The position numbers were made by a program, and so were the translations under genes. Shown in pieces: positions 41,561-49,966 of a DNA stretch of 53,862 bases. The number at the start of each line of letters is the position of its first letter. Position 1 is the first letter of the stretch. A model generated the notes under the pieces. The model was not told where the DNA came from, ran no database searches, and worked only from the letters and a program-made list of their open reading frames with translations. Source of the stretch: Clostridia bacterium (GTDB lineage: Bacteria; Bacillota; Clostridia; Lutisporales; Lutisporaceae); contig DASPIR010000003.1 of NCBI GenBank assembly GCA_035628995.1, positions 1 to 53,862 on the forward strand, in the 5' to 3' direction.

Positions 41561-42914
41561 AATTGGGAGAAAGATTCTTATAACCTACTTCGCCATACTT
41601 CTCTGCGTATTCTTGATAACAGATGTGACCTTTATTTTTCTGTCCAGAAGGTATCTTGTAAATGAGACAAGCACTCAGCTTCAAGGCGAGGGCCAAAGAG
41701 TGGCGTCTATGCTCGGGACTCTTCCGTTGAAGGAAGCTGAGCTAAGAGATAAAATAAGCAATGTGAGAAAAACTATTAAGATAGCAGGACGTTTCGTTGA
41801 TGCCGAGATTGTGATATTCAACAAGGAAGGCAGGATACTTTATAAGGATGTAGAGGATGCTGACAAGAGCCTTATTGAGCTGATTTACAACTCACCGTCA
41901 TCGAGAGTGAATGGGTATGTTAGTCGGATAGTGCCGATTGTAGGCAGGAACAGTGAACTAAAAGGCAATATACTGTTATTCACAAGGGTAAAGAACATAT
42001 ATGCTCTCAATGTGCTGCTTAGGAGAACCCAGTTCATAAGCTTCGGAATAGCGAGCATTATTGCACTGATTATTGGATTGCTATTTGCGGAAAAACTAGT
42101 AAGGCCATTAAAGCAGCTGTCACTTAAGCTTGAAAGGTTTTCTGCTAACAGGACGTTGGATTCCAAAGTAATCCGAACAGGGGACGAAATTGAAGAGCTG
42201 GACAGGTGTTTCGTTGAAATGGCGGCAAGGATAAAGCAATTCGACGAGAAGCAGATCAGGTTTCTGCAGAACACCTCCCACGAGCTGAAGACTCCGCTTA
42301 TGTCAATACAGGGCTATGCGGAGGCCATAAAAGACGGAGTAGTTGAGGGCAAGGAAGCAGAGGAGAGTCTGGATATCATAATTGAACAAAGCCAGAGGCT
42401 TAAGAAGACTGTTGAGGATATTATATATCTAACCAAGCTGGAGAGTGAGGATGAAAAGTTCAGCTATGAAGAATGCTGCATCTGGGATATATTTGATTCG
42501 GCAGTAAGAAGTGTAAAGCCGTTAGCCGAGGAAAAGGGCATCCGGCTGATTTATGATTCGCAGATAGAGTATCCAGGATACTTTGATGGGGAGAAGCTGA
42601 CCAGAGCTTTTATAAATATACTCGGAAACGGTATAAGATATGCGAAAGGAATAATTGAAATAAAGGCTATCGATTGCGGAGACCATATAAGGCTGCTAAT
42701 TTGTGATGATGGAGCAGGCTTCGAAAAGGTCGAAGAAAGTAAGCTTTTTGACAGATTCTATAAAGGGAACAAGGGAAATATAGGTCTTGGACTGTCTATC
42801 ACAAAGGCTATTATAGAAGGCCATGGAGGCGGGATAAAAGCATACAACGGGGACACAGGCGGAGCGGTATTTGAAATAGTATTACCTAAGAGCAAAAAAA
42901 ATGAGACAAAGTAA
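41553..42914 (+). CDS. Membrane sensor histidine kinase
   Basis: The 453-residue product has membrane helices at about residues 8-30 and 158-178, enclosing an extracytoplasmic sensor of about 125 residues. A HAMP domain follows (about 180-232), then HisKA with the phospho-acceptor His243 in NTSHELKTPL, and the HATPase domain with the N box (FINILGNGIRYA), DDGAGF and GLGLSI. It phosphorylates the response regulator at 40883. The signal is unknown. Confidence 0.95.
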   Translation: MNKIGRKILITYFAILLCVFLITDVTFIFLSRRYLVNETSTQLQGEGQRVASMLGTLPLKEAELRDKISNVRKTIKIAGRFVDAEIVIFNKEGRILYKDVEDADKSLIELIYNSPSSRVNGYVSRIVPIVGRNSELKGNILLFTRVKNIYALNVLLRRTQFISFGIASIIALIIGLLFAEKLVRPLKQLSLKLERFSANRTLDSKVIRTGDEIEELDRCFVEMAARIKQFDEKQIRFLQNTSHELKTPLMSIQGYAEAIKDGVVEGKEAEESLDIIIEQSQRLKKTVEDIIYLTKLESEDEKFSYEECCIWDIFDSAVRSVKPLAEEKGIRLIYDSQIEYPGYFDGEKLTRAFINILGNGIRYAKGIIEIKAIDCGDHIRLLICDDGAGFEKVEESKLFDRFYKGNKGNIGLGLSITKAIIEGHGGGIKAYNGDTGGAVFEIVLPKSKKNETK

Positions 42915-42930
42915 ATTGTCTCATTTTTTT
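42900..42930. terminator. Bidirectional terminator that includes both stop codons
   Basis: AATGAGACAA (42900-42909) and TTGTCTCATT (42916-42925) form a perfect ten-base stem, with an A-run at its left and a T-run at its right. The kinase stop (42912-42914) lies in the loop and the minus-strand gene's stop (42921-42923) in the stem. Confidence 0.88.
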
Positions 42931-43514
42931 TGCAAATAATCGTCTATTATCTTTTCTGCAATTCTTTTCTGGATGCTTGCTGTTGCTACCAGCATGAGAA
43001 CGGTAAGCAGAATTTTTGAGGTCTCCTTTGATTCGTCAGGGAACTCTTGTGCTTTGTCTTCGATTAGTTTGAACTTCTGGGACAGTATTTTTTTAAAATC
43101 TTCGGTGCTGTCATCTTTTACTTGAAGGAATCCATTGTACAAGCTGCCGAGGTAGTCTATTCCGACCTTGGAGGTCGCCATATTTTTGAATAAAGGTTCG
43201 AATAATATATTTACATCATTAATTGATAGTATTTGCTTCAAATAATAAATAAGTATAAGCTGCAGCATATGCTGCCTGTTGTATCTCTTGTTCTTTGAAG
43301 GGAGAAGAATCTTTGATTTTGTGTAATTATTGATCATTGTCTTAGTTAGAATTTTATCCTTTAAAGTTCTTTTATGATATCCCAGCTTATTGTCAATGAA
43401 AGTAGTTACCTGATCCATATAAAGCTCTATATCAGGTATGTCTGAAATGCTTATATCGCCGCCTTGGGCGATTTCCTCCATTATACTAAAAAAGGAGCTC
43501 TCATTAAAATCCAT
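42921..43514 (-). CDS. DUF1836 domain protein
   Basis: The product of about 197 residues has the DUF1836 pattern: MDQVTTFIDNKLG near residue 33, LTKTMINNYTKSKILLP near 56-72 and RQHMLQLILIYYLKQIL near 80-97. The middle is like a MerR-type helix-turn-helix and could bind DNA. The ATG at 43514 follows GAGGTG; the GTG at 43523 is inside that site. It is convergent with the kinase gene. Confidence 0.85.
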   Translation of the reverse strand: MDFNESSFFSIMEEIAQGGDISISDIPDIELYMDQVTTFIDNKLGYHKRTLKDKILTKTMINNYTKSKILLPSKNKRYNRQHMLQLILIYYLKQILSINDVNILFEPLFKNMATSKVGIDYLGSLYNGFLQVKDDSTEDFKKILSQKFKLIEDKAQEFPDESKETSKILLTVLMLVATASIQKRIAEKIIDDYLQKK

Positions 43515-43639
43515 AAAAAACACCTCATTTCAAATCTAGTATACCATACTCCTGCATCGCATATAATAGCCATATTGCAATAGAAAAGCCATATAGAAAA
43601 ATCACGGATTTTTTGGGGAAAAAAGAATAAAAAAATATA

Positions 43640-43668
43640 TTGAATACATAATAACTATAGTATATAAT
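43640..43668 (+). promoter_or_regulatory. Promoter for the hemolysin-III/PAQR gene
   Basis: TTGAAT (43640-43645), 17 bases, and a perfect TATAAT (43663-43668). The start codon is 62 bases after the -10. Confidence 0.72.
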
Positions 43669-43729
43669 ATAAATATATCAACACGTAGTAATGAAAACTA
43701 CATGAAGTAGTATTATAGGAGATGGCGGA

Positions 43730-44380
43730 ATGAACATCAAGGTAAAAGATCCGGTCAGCGGTTTTTCACATCTTGTAGGGGCGATTTTATCGGCTATAGG
43801 GCTTTATTATCTGGTACGCTATGCCGCAGCAAACGGGACAGTCTGGCATATTGTTTCCTTTTCAATATTCGGAACAAGTCTCATTTTGCTGTATACAGCA
43901 AGTACATTATACCACCTGCTTGTAGTATCTGAAAGAGGGTCTGTAATACTAAGGAAGATAGACCACATGATGATATATGTTCTTATAGCAGGAACATACA
44001 CGCCAATGTGCCTTATTCCTCTGAGAGGAAGCTGGGGTTGGAGCATTCTCATAAGCATCTGGGGAATTGCAATGGTGGGCATAATATTAAAGATATTATG
44101 GTTTAATGCGCCTAGATGGCTATATACACTTTTTTATCTAGTAATGGGCTGGCTTATTGTGATTGCATTTGCTCCGCTAGTCAGGACGATGCCGGTCGGT
44201 GCAATGCTGTGGCTGGTAGCAGGGGGCCTGCTCTATACCGTGGGTGCCATTATTTATGGGACCAAGTGGCCGAGGTTTAAGTCAAAAGTTTTCGGGTTCC
44301 ACGAAGTATTTCATATTTTCGTACTCTACGGCAGCTTCTGCCACTTTTGGCTGATGTTCAGGTATGTTCTTTATTTATAA
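43730..44380 (+). CDS. Hemolysin III / PAQR family membrane protein
   Basis: The 216-residue product has seven predicted membrane helices. The family motifs are present: SGFSHLVGAI with the first His, STLYHLL, RKIDHMMIYVLIAGTYTP and, at the end, GFHEVFHIFVLYGSFCHF. The conserved His and Asp form a zinc site in PAQR-type hydrolases. The 'hemolysin III' name is historical; a role in membrane-lipid balance (TrhA-like) is more likely. GGAGATGG lies before the ATG. Confidence 0.92.
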   Translation: MNIKVKDPVSGFSHLVGAILSAIGLYYLVRYAAANGTVWHIVSFSIFGTSLILLYTASTLYHLLVVSERGSVILRKIDHMMIYVLIAGTYTPMCLIPLRGSWGWSILISIWGIAMVGIILKILWFNAPRWLYTLFYLVMGWLIVIAFAPLVRTMPVGAMLWLVAGGLLYTVGAIIYGTKWPRFKSKVFGFHEVFHIFVLYGSFCHFWLMFRYVLYL

Positions 44381-44422
44381 CGAATAGTATAGATATAGTA
44401 ATTGTTTTTTTGAAATAATTTT

Positions 44423-44465
44423 AAATTCCTTGGAAGAGCATATTCCCTCCAAGGAATTTTTTAAT
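44423..44465 (+). terminator. Rho-independent terminator after the PAQR gene
   Basis: AAATTCCTTGGA (44423-44434) and TCCAAGGAATTT (44448-44459) form a perfect 12-base stem, followed by T-rich sequence. Confidence 0.88.
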
Positions 44466-44478
44466 TGCACAAGCTATT

Positions 44479-44507
44479 TTGCAACAAACCTCAATTTATG
44501 ATAAAAT
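44479..44507 (+). promoter_or_regulatory. Promoter for the ubiD-like operon
   Basis: TTGCAA (44479-44484), 17 bases, then TAAAAT (44502-44507). It lies just after the terminator and about 50 bases before the ATG. Confidence 0.6.
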
Positions 44508-44557
44508 TTTTATAGTAATTTAACTATATAATTCGTTTTACTTTAGAGGAGGTTAAT

Positions 44558-46006
44558 ATGGCTTTTAAGGATTTACAGGATTTTATCAAGCACCTTGATG
44601 AAAAAGGCTTGCTTAAAAGAATAAATGCAGAGGTTGACTCAGAGCTGGAGATTACTGAGATAGCTGATAGAATATCAAAACAGTATGGTCCTGCTCTTTT
44701 GTTTGAAAAAGTGAAGGGCTCCCCTTATCCGGTATTGATCAATGCTATGGGCACTTATGAAAGAATGAGCATGGCGCTAGGTGTCGAAAAGCTGGATGAT
44801 ATCGGCAATGGCATCGAAGAATTTATTGATATGTCCAACTACCTGGGACTTATGAAAAAGGTTCAATCTCTGCCGAAGCTTGCCAGGATGGCTGCAGTAT
44901 TCCCGATTAAGCTGCCTACAAGAGGTGCTTGCCAGGAGGTAATAGAGAAAGATCCTGATTTGACTACTCTGCCGGTTTTGAAGTGCTGGCCTGGTGACGG
45001 AGGAAGGTTCATAACTCTGCCCTTGGTAATAACCAAGGACCCGGAGACACATATTCAAAATACGGGAATGTATAGATTGCAGGTATATGACAAAAATACA
45101 ACTGGCATGCATTGGCATCTGCATAAGGACGGAAGAGAGATATACGACAAGTATAAGAAAATTGGGGGCAAAATGCCTGTTTCAGTTGCTTTAGGCTGTG
45201 ATCCGGCTGTCACATATTCAGCAACAGCACCTCTTCCCAAAATGATTGATGAGATGATGTTTGCAGGATATTTGAGAAAAGCTCCGATTATGCTGACAAA
45301 ATCAATTACCAACGAATTATATGTACCCGCAGATGCCGAGTTTATCATAGAGGGCTATGTAGATGTCAATGAGGACTTGAAATTGGAAGGCCCCTTCGGA
45401 GACCATACAGGCTATTACTCTCTGACAGACTATTATCCTGTTTTCCATGTTACCTGCATCACACATAAGAAAAACCCTGTATATCCTACAACTATAGTAG
45501 GCAAGCCACCTATGGAGGACTGCTACATGGGGAAGGCTACAGAGAGAATTTTCCTGCCGCTACTCAAAATGCAGCACCCTGAGATAGTGGATTTCAATTT
45601 TCCATTAGAGGGAGTTTTCCATAACTGTGTGATTGTTTCTATAAAGAAACGCTTCCCGGGACATGCAAAAAAAATCATGAATTCCTTATGGGGCATGGGT
45701 CAAATGATGTATACGAAAATGATAATAGTAGTTGACGAGAATGTAAGTCCTCAGGACTTATCTGCTGTTTCATGGAAGGTATTCAACAATATAGATGCAA
45801 AAAGAGATGTCGTTATATCGGAAGGACCGCTGGATGCACTGGATCATGCATCAGACCTGCCTCATTACGGCTACAGAATGGGAATAGATGCCACAAAGAA
45901 GTGGCCCAGCGAAGGACACACAAGGGAGTGGCCGGATGATATTGAGATGACAGATGATATCAAAGAGCTTGTATCCAGGAGATGGGCTGAGTATGGTATT
46001 GAATAA
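44558..46006 (+). CDS. UbiD-like prenylated-FMN decarboxylase (MqnL-type menaquinone family)
   Basis: The 482-residue product is full length for UbiD and has NTGMYRLQVYD near residue 168, where Arg binds prenylated FMN, and LEGPFGDHTGYYS near 280 with the catalytic acidic residues. Its sequence fits best the UbiD members of the futalosine-type menaquinone pathway. It removes a carboxyl group from an aromatic acid. Its UbiA and UbiX partners are the next two genes, the first overlapping by 14 bases. Other aromatic acid decarboxylases are the alternative. Confidence 0.88.
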   Translation: MAFKDLQDFIKHLDEKGLLKRINAEVDSELEITEIADRISKQYGPALLFEKVKGSPYPVLINAMGTYERMSMALGVEKLDDIGNGIEEFIDMSNYLGLMKKVQSLPKLARMAAVFPIKLPTRGACQEVIEKDPDLTTLPVLKCWPGDGGRFITLPLVITKDPETHIQNTGMYRLQVYDKNTTGMHWHLHKDGREIYDKYKKIGGKMPVSVALGCDPAVTYSATAPLPKMIDEMMFAGYLRKAPIMLTKSITNELYVPADAEFIIEGYVDVNEDLKLEGPFGDHTGYYSLTDYYPVFHVTCITHKKNPVYPTTIVGKPPMEDCYMGKATERIFLPLLKMQHPEIVDFNFPLEGVFHNCVIVSIKKRFPGHAKKIMNSLWGMGQMMYTKMIIVVDENVSPQDLSAVSWKVFNNIDAKRDVVISEGPLDALDHASDLPHYGYRMGIDATKKWPSEGHTREWPDDIEMTDDIKELVSRRWAEYGIE

Positions 46007-46862
46007 ACTAGTAAAGAAAGTTCATGATTATGGTACGCTTGTGATGTTTTCGCATACTGTTTTTTCACTGTCCTTTGCACTTATTTCAATGCTTTTAGTC
46101 AGCAATGGCCTGCCCTCTCCCTATACTATACTTTGGATTCTTGTTGCATTTATGGGAGCTCGGACTGGTGCCAATGCAATAAACAGAGTTATTGATGCAG
46201 AGATAGATGCGAAGAACCCGCGTACCTCGACCAGGCAGCTGCCGCAGGGTTTGATCAAGAAAAAAGAGGTTGTTGTATTTTCATTGTGCTGCTTCATAGT
46301 TATGGTAATTGCAGCAGCAATGCTTAACCCGCTGTGCCTTATACTTTCTCCAATTGCATTGTTTCTGCTGATAATATATTCTTATACCAAGAGGTTTACT
46401 TGGGCTTGCCATTTGGTATTGGGGATAACCTCTGCTGCTGCGCCTGTTGGTGCTTGGCTTGCGGTGTCAGGCGAACTTGCCTGGCTGCCGCTTTTTATGG
46501 GGGCAGCTAACACCCTGTGGGTAGCAGGCTTTGATATAATATATGGCTCTCAGGATTATGCTTTTGATACTGCCAATGGGGTACATTCGATGGCTGTCAG
46601 ATTCGGAGTAAAAAATGCACTTCGAATCGCTGCGTTTTTCCATGCAGTCACTATGGGTCTCCTGATTACTGTAGGACTTTTGAGCCAGCAGCTGGGAGTT
46701 ATTTATTTCATTGGATTGGCTATCATATCTATATTGTTTGTAATAGAGCATAGGCTGATTTCTCCGGATAATTTAGCCAATGTTAAGGTAGCCTCCTATA
46801 GCATCAATCAGCTGGTTAGCATTGTATTTCTAATATGTGGAGTAATAGATTCTCTAATATAA
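45993..46862 (+). CDS. UbiA-like aromatic prenyltransferase (MqnP-type)
   Basis: The product of about 289 residues has eight to nine membrane helices and the two Asp-rich motifs of UbiA enzymes: NRVIDAEIDAKNPRT near residue 60 and DIIYGSQDYAFD near 180. It attaches an isoprenoid tail to an aromatic ring. The ATG at 45993 follows AGGAGA; it overlaps the UbiD gene. With UbiD and UbiX it makes the set needed for the last steps of quinone synthesis. Confidence 0.88.
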   Translation: MVLNKLVKKVHDYGTLVMFSHTVFSLSFALISMLLVSNGLPSPYTILWILVAFMGARTGANAINRVIDAEIDAKNPRTSTRQLPQGLIKKKEVVVFSLCCFIVMVIAAAMLNPLCLILSPIALFLLIIYSYTKRFTWACHLVLGITSAAAPVGAWLAVSGELAWLPLFMGAANTLWVAGFDIIYGSQDYAFDTANGVHSMAVRFGVKNALRIAAFFHAVTMGLLITVGLLSQQLGVIYFIGLAIISILFVIEHRLISPDNLANVKVASYSINQLVSIVFLICGVIDSLI

Positions 46863-46881
46863 TTTTATGGAGAGATTGAGG

Positions 46882-47457
46882 ATGAAAAAAATAGTGGTGG
46901 GCATCACCGGAGCAAGTGGGAGCATTTATGCTAAAAGACTTATAGAAGAACTATTGAGTAAGGGTATTTATACTCACATAATTTGTACTGACAACGGCAG
47001 GAAAGTGATGGAATATGAGACCTCCATAGAGCTGGAGAAGTGGGTGCAGGAATTGAAGCGGCAATACAGCCATGTTCAATTGGAGGATATAAACAATTTA
47101 TTCGCCGGAGTTGCCAGCGGTTCTTACAAGTTTGATGCGGCGGTTATAATTCCCTGTTCTATGGGCACTCTTGCAGAAATCAGCAATGGCTTTGCCAAAA
47201 ACCTTCTTTGCCGTGTGGCTGATGTGGCTTTGAAGGAAAGCAGAAAGCTGATTATAGTACCCAGGGAAACTCCGCTGAATGCCATACACCTTGAGAACAT
47301 GCTGAAGCTGGCAAGGCTTAATGTCACAATACTTCCGGCCATGCCGGGGTACTATCATATGCCGCAGACCCTGCAGGATTTGGTTGACTTTGTAGTAGGG
47401 AAGGTATTGGATTGCCTTTCAATAGAAAACACATTATTTAAAAAGTGGGGGAATTAG
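46882..47457 (+). CDS. UbiX-like flavin prenyltransferase
   Basis: The product of about 191 residues begins with VVGITGASGSIYAKRLIE (FMN site near residue 8), and has IIPCSMGTLAEISNG and VPRETPLNAIHLENM, typical of UbiX. UbiX makes the prenylated FMN that UbiD requires, so its place next to UbiD is expected. The ATG at 46882 is preceded by GGAGAG; the in-frame ATG at 46867 lies before that site. The next gene starts one base after its stop. Confidence 0.92.
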   Translation: MKKIVVGITGASGSIYAKRLIEELLSKGIYTHIICTDNGRKVMEYETSIELEKWVQELKRQYSHVQLEDINNLFAGVASGSYKFDAAVIIPCSMGTLAEISNGFAKNLLCRVADVALKESRKLIIVPRETPLNAIHLENMLKLARLNVTILPAMPGYYHMPQTLQDLVDFVVGKVLDCLSIENTLFKKWGN

Positions 47458-47458
47458 A

Positions 47459-48421
47459 ATGAAGAAATTTAATAAGGTAATGATTATATGTTTATCAGTA
47501 ATGCTCCTTGTGTCACTTACGGCTTGCTCTTCTACAAATCAAGGCACAGCAGACGACACTAAGAAGGCTGCACAAACCTTAAACTTTGGGGCAATAGGCT
47601 CTGTTGAAGTTATACCAATAATAATCGCGGATGAAAAGGGTTACTTCGAAAAGGAGGGAATAGATGTCAATTTCCAGTCCTTCAAAAGTGCAAAAGACAG
47701 GGATGCCGCCTTCCAGAGCGGAAACCTGGATGGCATCATCTGTGATGAAGTGGCTATCTGCCTCTACCAAAATGCTGATTTTGATGTAAAGATAACAGGA
47801 CTTACTGATGGCAACTTTATGCTTATTGCAAATCCTAACTCTGGAATAAAGTCAATTAATGAAATGAAAGGCAAGAGTGTTGCTATATCAGAGAATACCT
47901 GTATAGAATACACACTGGACACGCTGCTGGAGAAAAACTCCCTAAAGCCTGAGGATGTACAGAAGTCCATGGTTCCGGCAATACCAACAAGACTTGAGAT
48001 GCTGCGTACCAATAAGGTAGATGCAGCACTGCTGCCTGAACCCTTTTCCACTCTTGCGGTTAAAGACGGCGGGATACTTCTTGGCAGCGCAAATGACGCA
48101 GGAATTTATACATCAGTAACCGCTTTTACACAAGAGGCTATTAGCAGCAAAAGTGCTGAAATCAAGGCGTTCTTCAAAGCATACAATCAAGGTGTGGATT
48201 ACGTAAACAACACCCCTATTGCAGAATATGAAGATATTATAATAAAGACTGTTGGTTACCCGGAAGACATGAGGGGCAAGATTGAGCTTCCGAAGTTCAG
48301 GAAAAACCTTTTGCCAAAAGACACTGAGATTAAATCTGTTATAGATTGGGCTGCAAAGAACAACCTGCTGAAAAAAGAGCTTAGCCCAAAGGATCTGACA
48401 AGCAACATAGGAATTGATTAA
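47459..48421 (+). CDS. NitT/TauT-type ABC transporter substrate-binding lipoprotein
   Basis: The 320-residue product has a signal peptide with lipobox LTAC (Cys23), then a type II periplasmic-binding fold: IPIIIADEKGYFEKEGIDV near residue 53, the hallmark of SsuA/ThiY/NMT1-like proteins. Ligands in this group are small acids, sulfonates or pyrimidines. The ATPase and permease follow. Because it begins one base after the UbiX gene, its ligand is plausibly an aromatic precursor for the UbiD/UbiA pathway; this is inference. Confidence 0.88.
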   Translation: MKKFNKVMIICLSVMLLVSLTACSSTNQGTADDTKKAAQTLNFGAIGSVEVIPIIIADEKGYFEKEGIDVNFQSFKSAKDRDAAFQSGNLDGIICDEVAICLYQNADFDVKITGLTDGNFMLIANPNSGIKSINEMKGKSVAISENTCIEYTLDTLLEKNSLKPEDVQKSMVPAIPTRLEMLRTNKVDAALLPEPFSTLAVKDGGILLGSANDAGIYTSVTAFTQEAISSKSAEIKAFFKAYNQGVDYVNNTPIAEYEDIIIKTVGYPEDMRGKIELPKFRKNLLPKDTEIKSVIDWAAKNNLLKKELSPKDLTSNIGID

Positions 48422-48438
48422 CTTCCGGAGGTATTTCC

Positions 48439-49194
48439 ATGCTTGAGATAAATAATCTTTCTGTAAGCTATACATCCAAAAAGAATATTGTAAATGCATT
48501 AGGCCCCTTAAGCATGGAGATTGAGTCAGGAGATATCGTAGCCATTATTGGGCCTTCCGGCTGTGGCAAGTCTACTCTTCTGCATGTATTAAGCGGAATA
48601 ATCAAGGAATATGACGGACAAGCAACCTTAAACGGTGCAAAGCTTAATCCAAAAGTCCATGATATTGGCTTTATACCACAGAACTTTGGACTGCTCCCCT
48701 GGAGAAATGTTGAGAAAAACTGCCTTCTTTCACTCAAGATAAAACAGAAGGTTATAAACAGCGAACTCAAAGAGAAAATTGATTATATAATGAATAAACT
48801 GAATATCAATGACCTGAAGGACAGATATCCAAAGGAGCTTAGCGGGGGACAGAAGCAAAGAGCAGCAATAGCCCGTGCGTTCATTATGAACCCTGATCTG
48901 CTGCTTATGGATGAACCATTTTCAGCTTTGGATGCATTGACTAGAGAAGAAGCCCAGGAGCTTTTCATTGATGTATGGAATCAATACAAGCCTACAACAG
49001 TATTTGTAACTCACAGTATAGAAGAAGCAATTTATATGGGAAAGAAAATCGTTATAATGTCCCACTGCCCGGGAATCATAGTAGACACAATAGACAACCC
49101 GCTTTTTAACACGGAGAATCTAAGGCAAAATGAGGAATATCTCAAATTGTCATCACATATCAGAACTATCATCAAAAAGGGATGGAAAATATGA
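48439..49194 (+). CDS. NitT/TauT-type ABC transporter ATP-binding protein
   Basis: The 251-residue product has Walker A GPSGCGKST (residues 38-46), the Q-loop at GFIPQNFGLLPW, the signature ELSGGQKQR (133-141), Walker B LLLMDEP (154-160) and the switch His in VTHSIEEA. It powers the importer made with the binding protein at 47459 and the permease at 49191. Its stop overlaps the permease ATG (ATGA). Confidence 0.94.
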   Translation: MLEINNLSVSYTSKKNIVNALGPLSMEIESGDIVAIIGPSGCGKSTLLHVLSGIIKEYDGQATLNGAKLNPKVHDIGFIPQNFGLLPWRNVEKNCLLSLKIKQKVINSELKEKIDYIMNKLNINDLKDRYPKELSGGQKQRAAIARAFIMNPDLLLMDEPFSALDALTREEAQELFIDVWNQYKPTTVFVTHSIEEAIYMGKKIVIMSHCPGIIVDTIDNPLFNTENLRQNEEYLKLSSHIRTIIKKGWKI

Positions 49195-49934
49195 AGGCAA
49201 AAGAGAAAATAGGGCTGTTTCTGCAAGGCTTTATAATGGTTAATGTATTATGGTACTTATTAGCCGTGATAGTTGGTACTCGTGTGCTTCCCACTCCTGT
49301 TACAGTATATCTCAATCTCAATAATCTGTATGACAGCAGACTGCATATTCATATTTTGATAAGCTTGTACAGGGTGATATGCGGTGTTGGAATATCACTG
49401 TTTTTGGGAGTTTCTATCGGACTGCTTATGGCTTATTCAAAGACCTGGAATAAAGTACTGAACCCTTTGGTTTACTTCACATATCCCGTCCCTAAAACAG
49501 CCTTACTGCCGGTAGCCATGCTGTTATTCGGCTTAGGAGATTCTTCAAAAATAATATTAATAGTGCTTATAGTGGTATTTCAGGTAATTATAGCAGTAAG
49601 AGATGCGGTACTTAATATTTCTGCAGAGACTTACAATCCAATAAGAAGCCTGGGAGCATCCAGACTTCAGATATTCAGATACATAACCATTCCTGCGATA
49701 CTGCCGGCAATGCTTACAAACTTAAGATTATCCATAGGAACAGCTCTTTCCATATTGTTCTTTGCTGAGGGCTATGGAACACAATTTGGCATAGGCTATT
49801 ATATATTGGATGCATGGACAAGAATAGATTACATAGGAATGTATGCAGGCATTGTTGCAATAAGCCTTTTGGGTTTTGTTTTGTTTGTCTTAACTGATAT
49901 ACTGGAAGAGGCAGTATGCAAATGGAAGGCATGA
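49191..49934 (+). CDS. NitT/TauT-type ABC transporter permease
   Basis: The product of about 247 residues has six hydrophobic helices and the EAA-type loop GASRLQIFRYITIPAILP near residue 160 that contacts the ATPase. The ATG at 49191 overlaps the ATPase stop by four bases. It completes the ABC importer. The U32 gene starts 33 bases downstream. Confidence 0.93.
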   Translation: MKAKEKIGLFLQGFIMVNVLWYLLAVIVGTRVLPTPVTVYLNLNNLYDSRLHIHILISLYRVICGVGISLFLGVSIGLLMAYSKTWNKVLNPLVYFTYPVPKTALLPVAMLLFGLGDSSKIILIVLIVVFQVIIAVRDAVLNISAETYNPIRSLGASRLQIFRYITIPAILPAMLTNLRLSIGTALSILFFAEGYGTQFGIGYYILDAWTRIDYIGMYAGIVAISLLGFVLFVLTDILEEAVCKWKA

Positions 49935-49966
49935 AATAGAAGAGGAGAAATAAATCAGGAGGAAAT

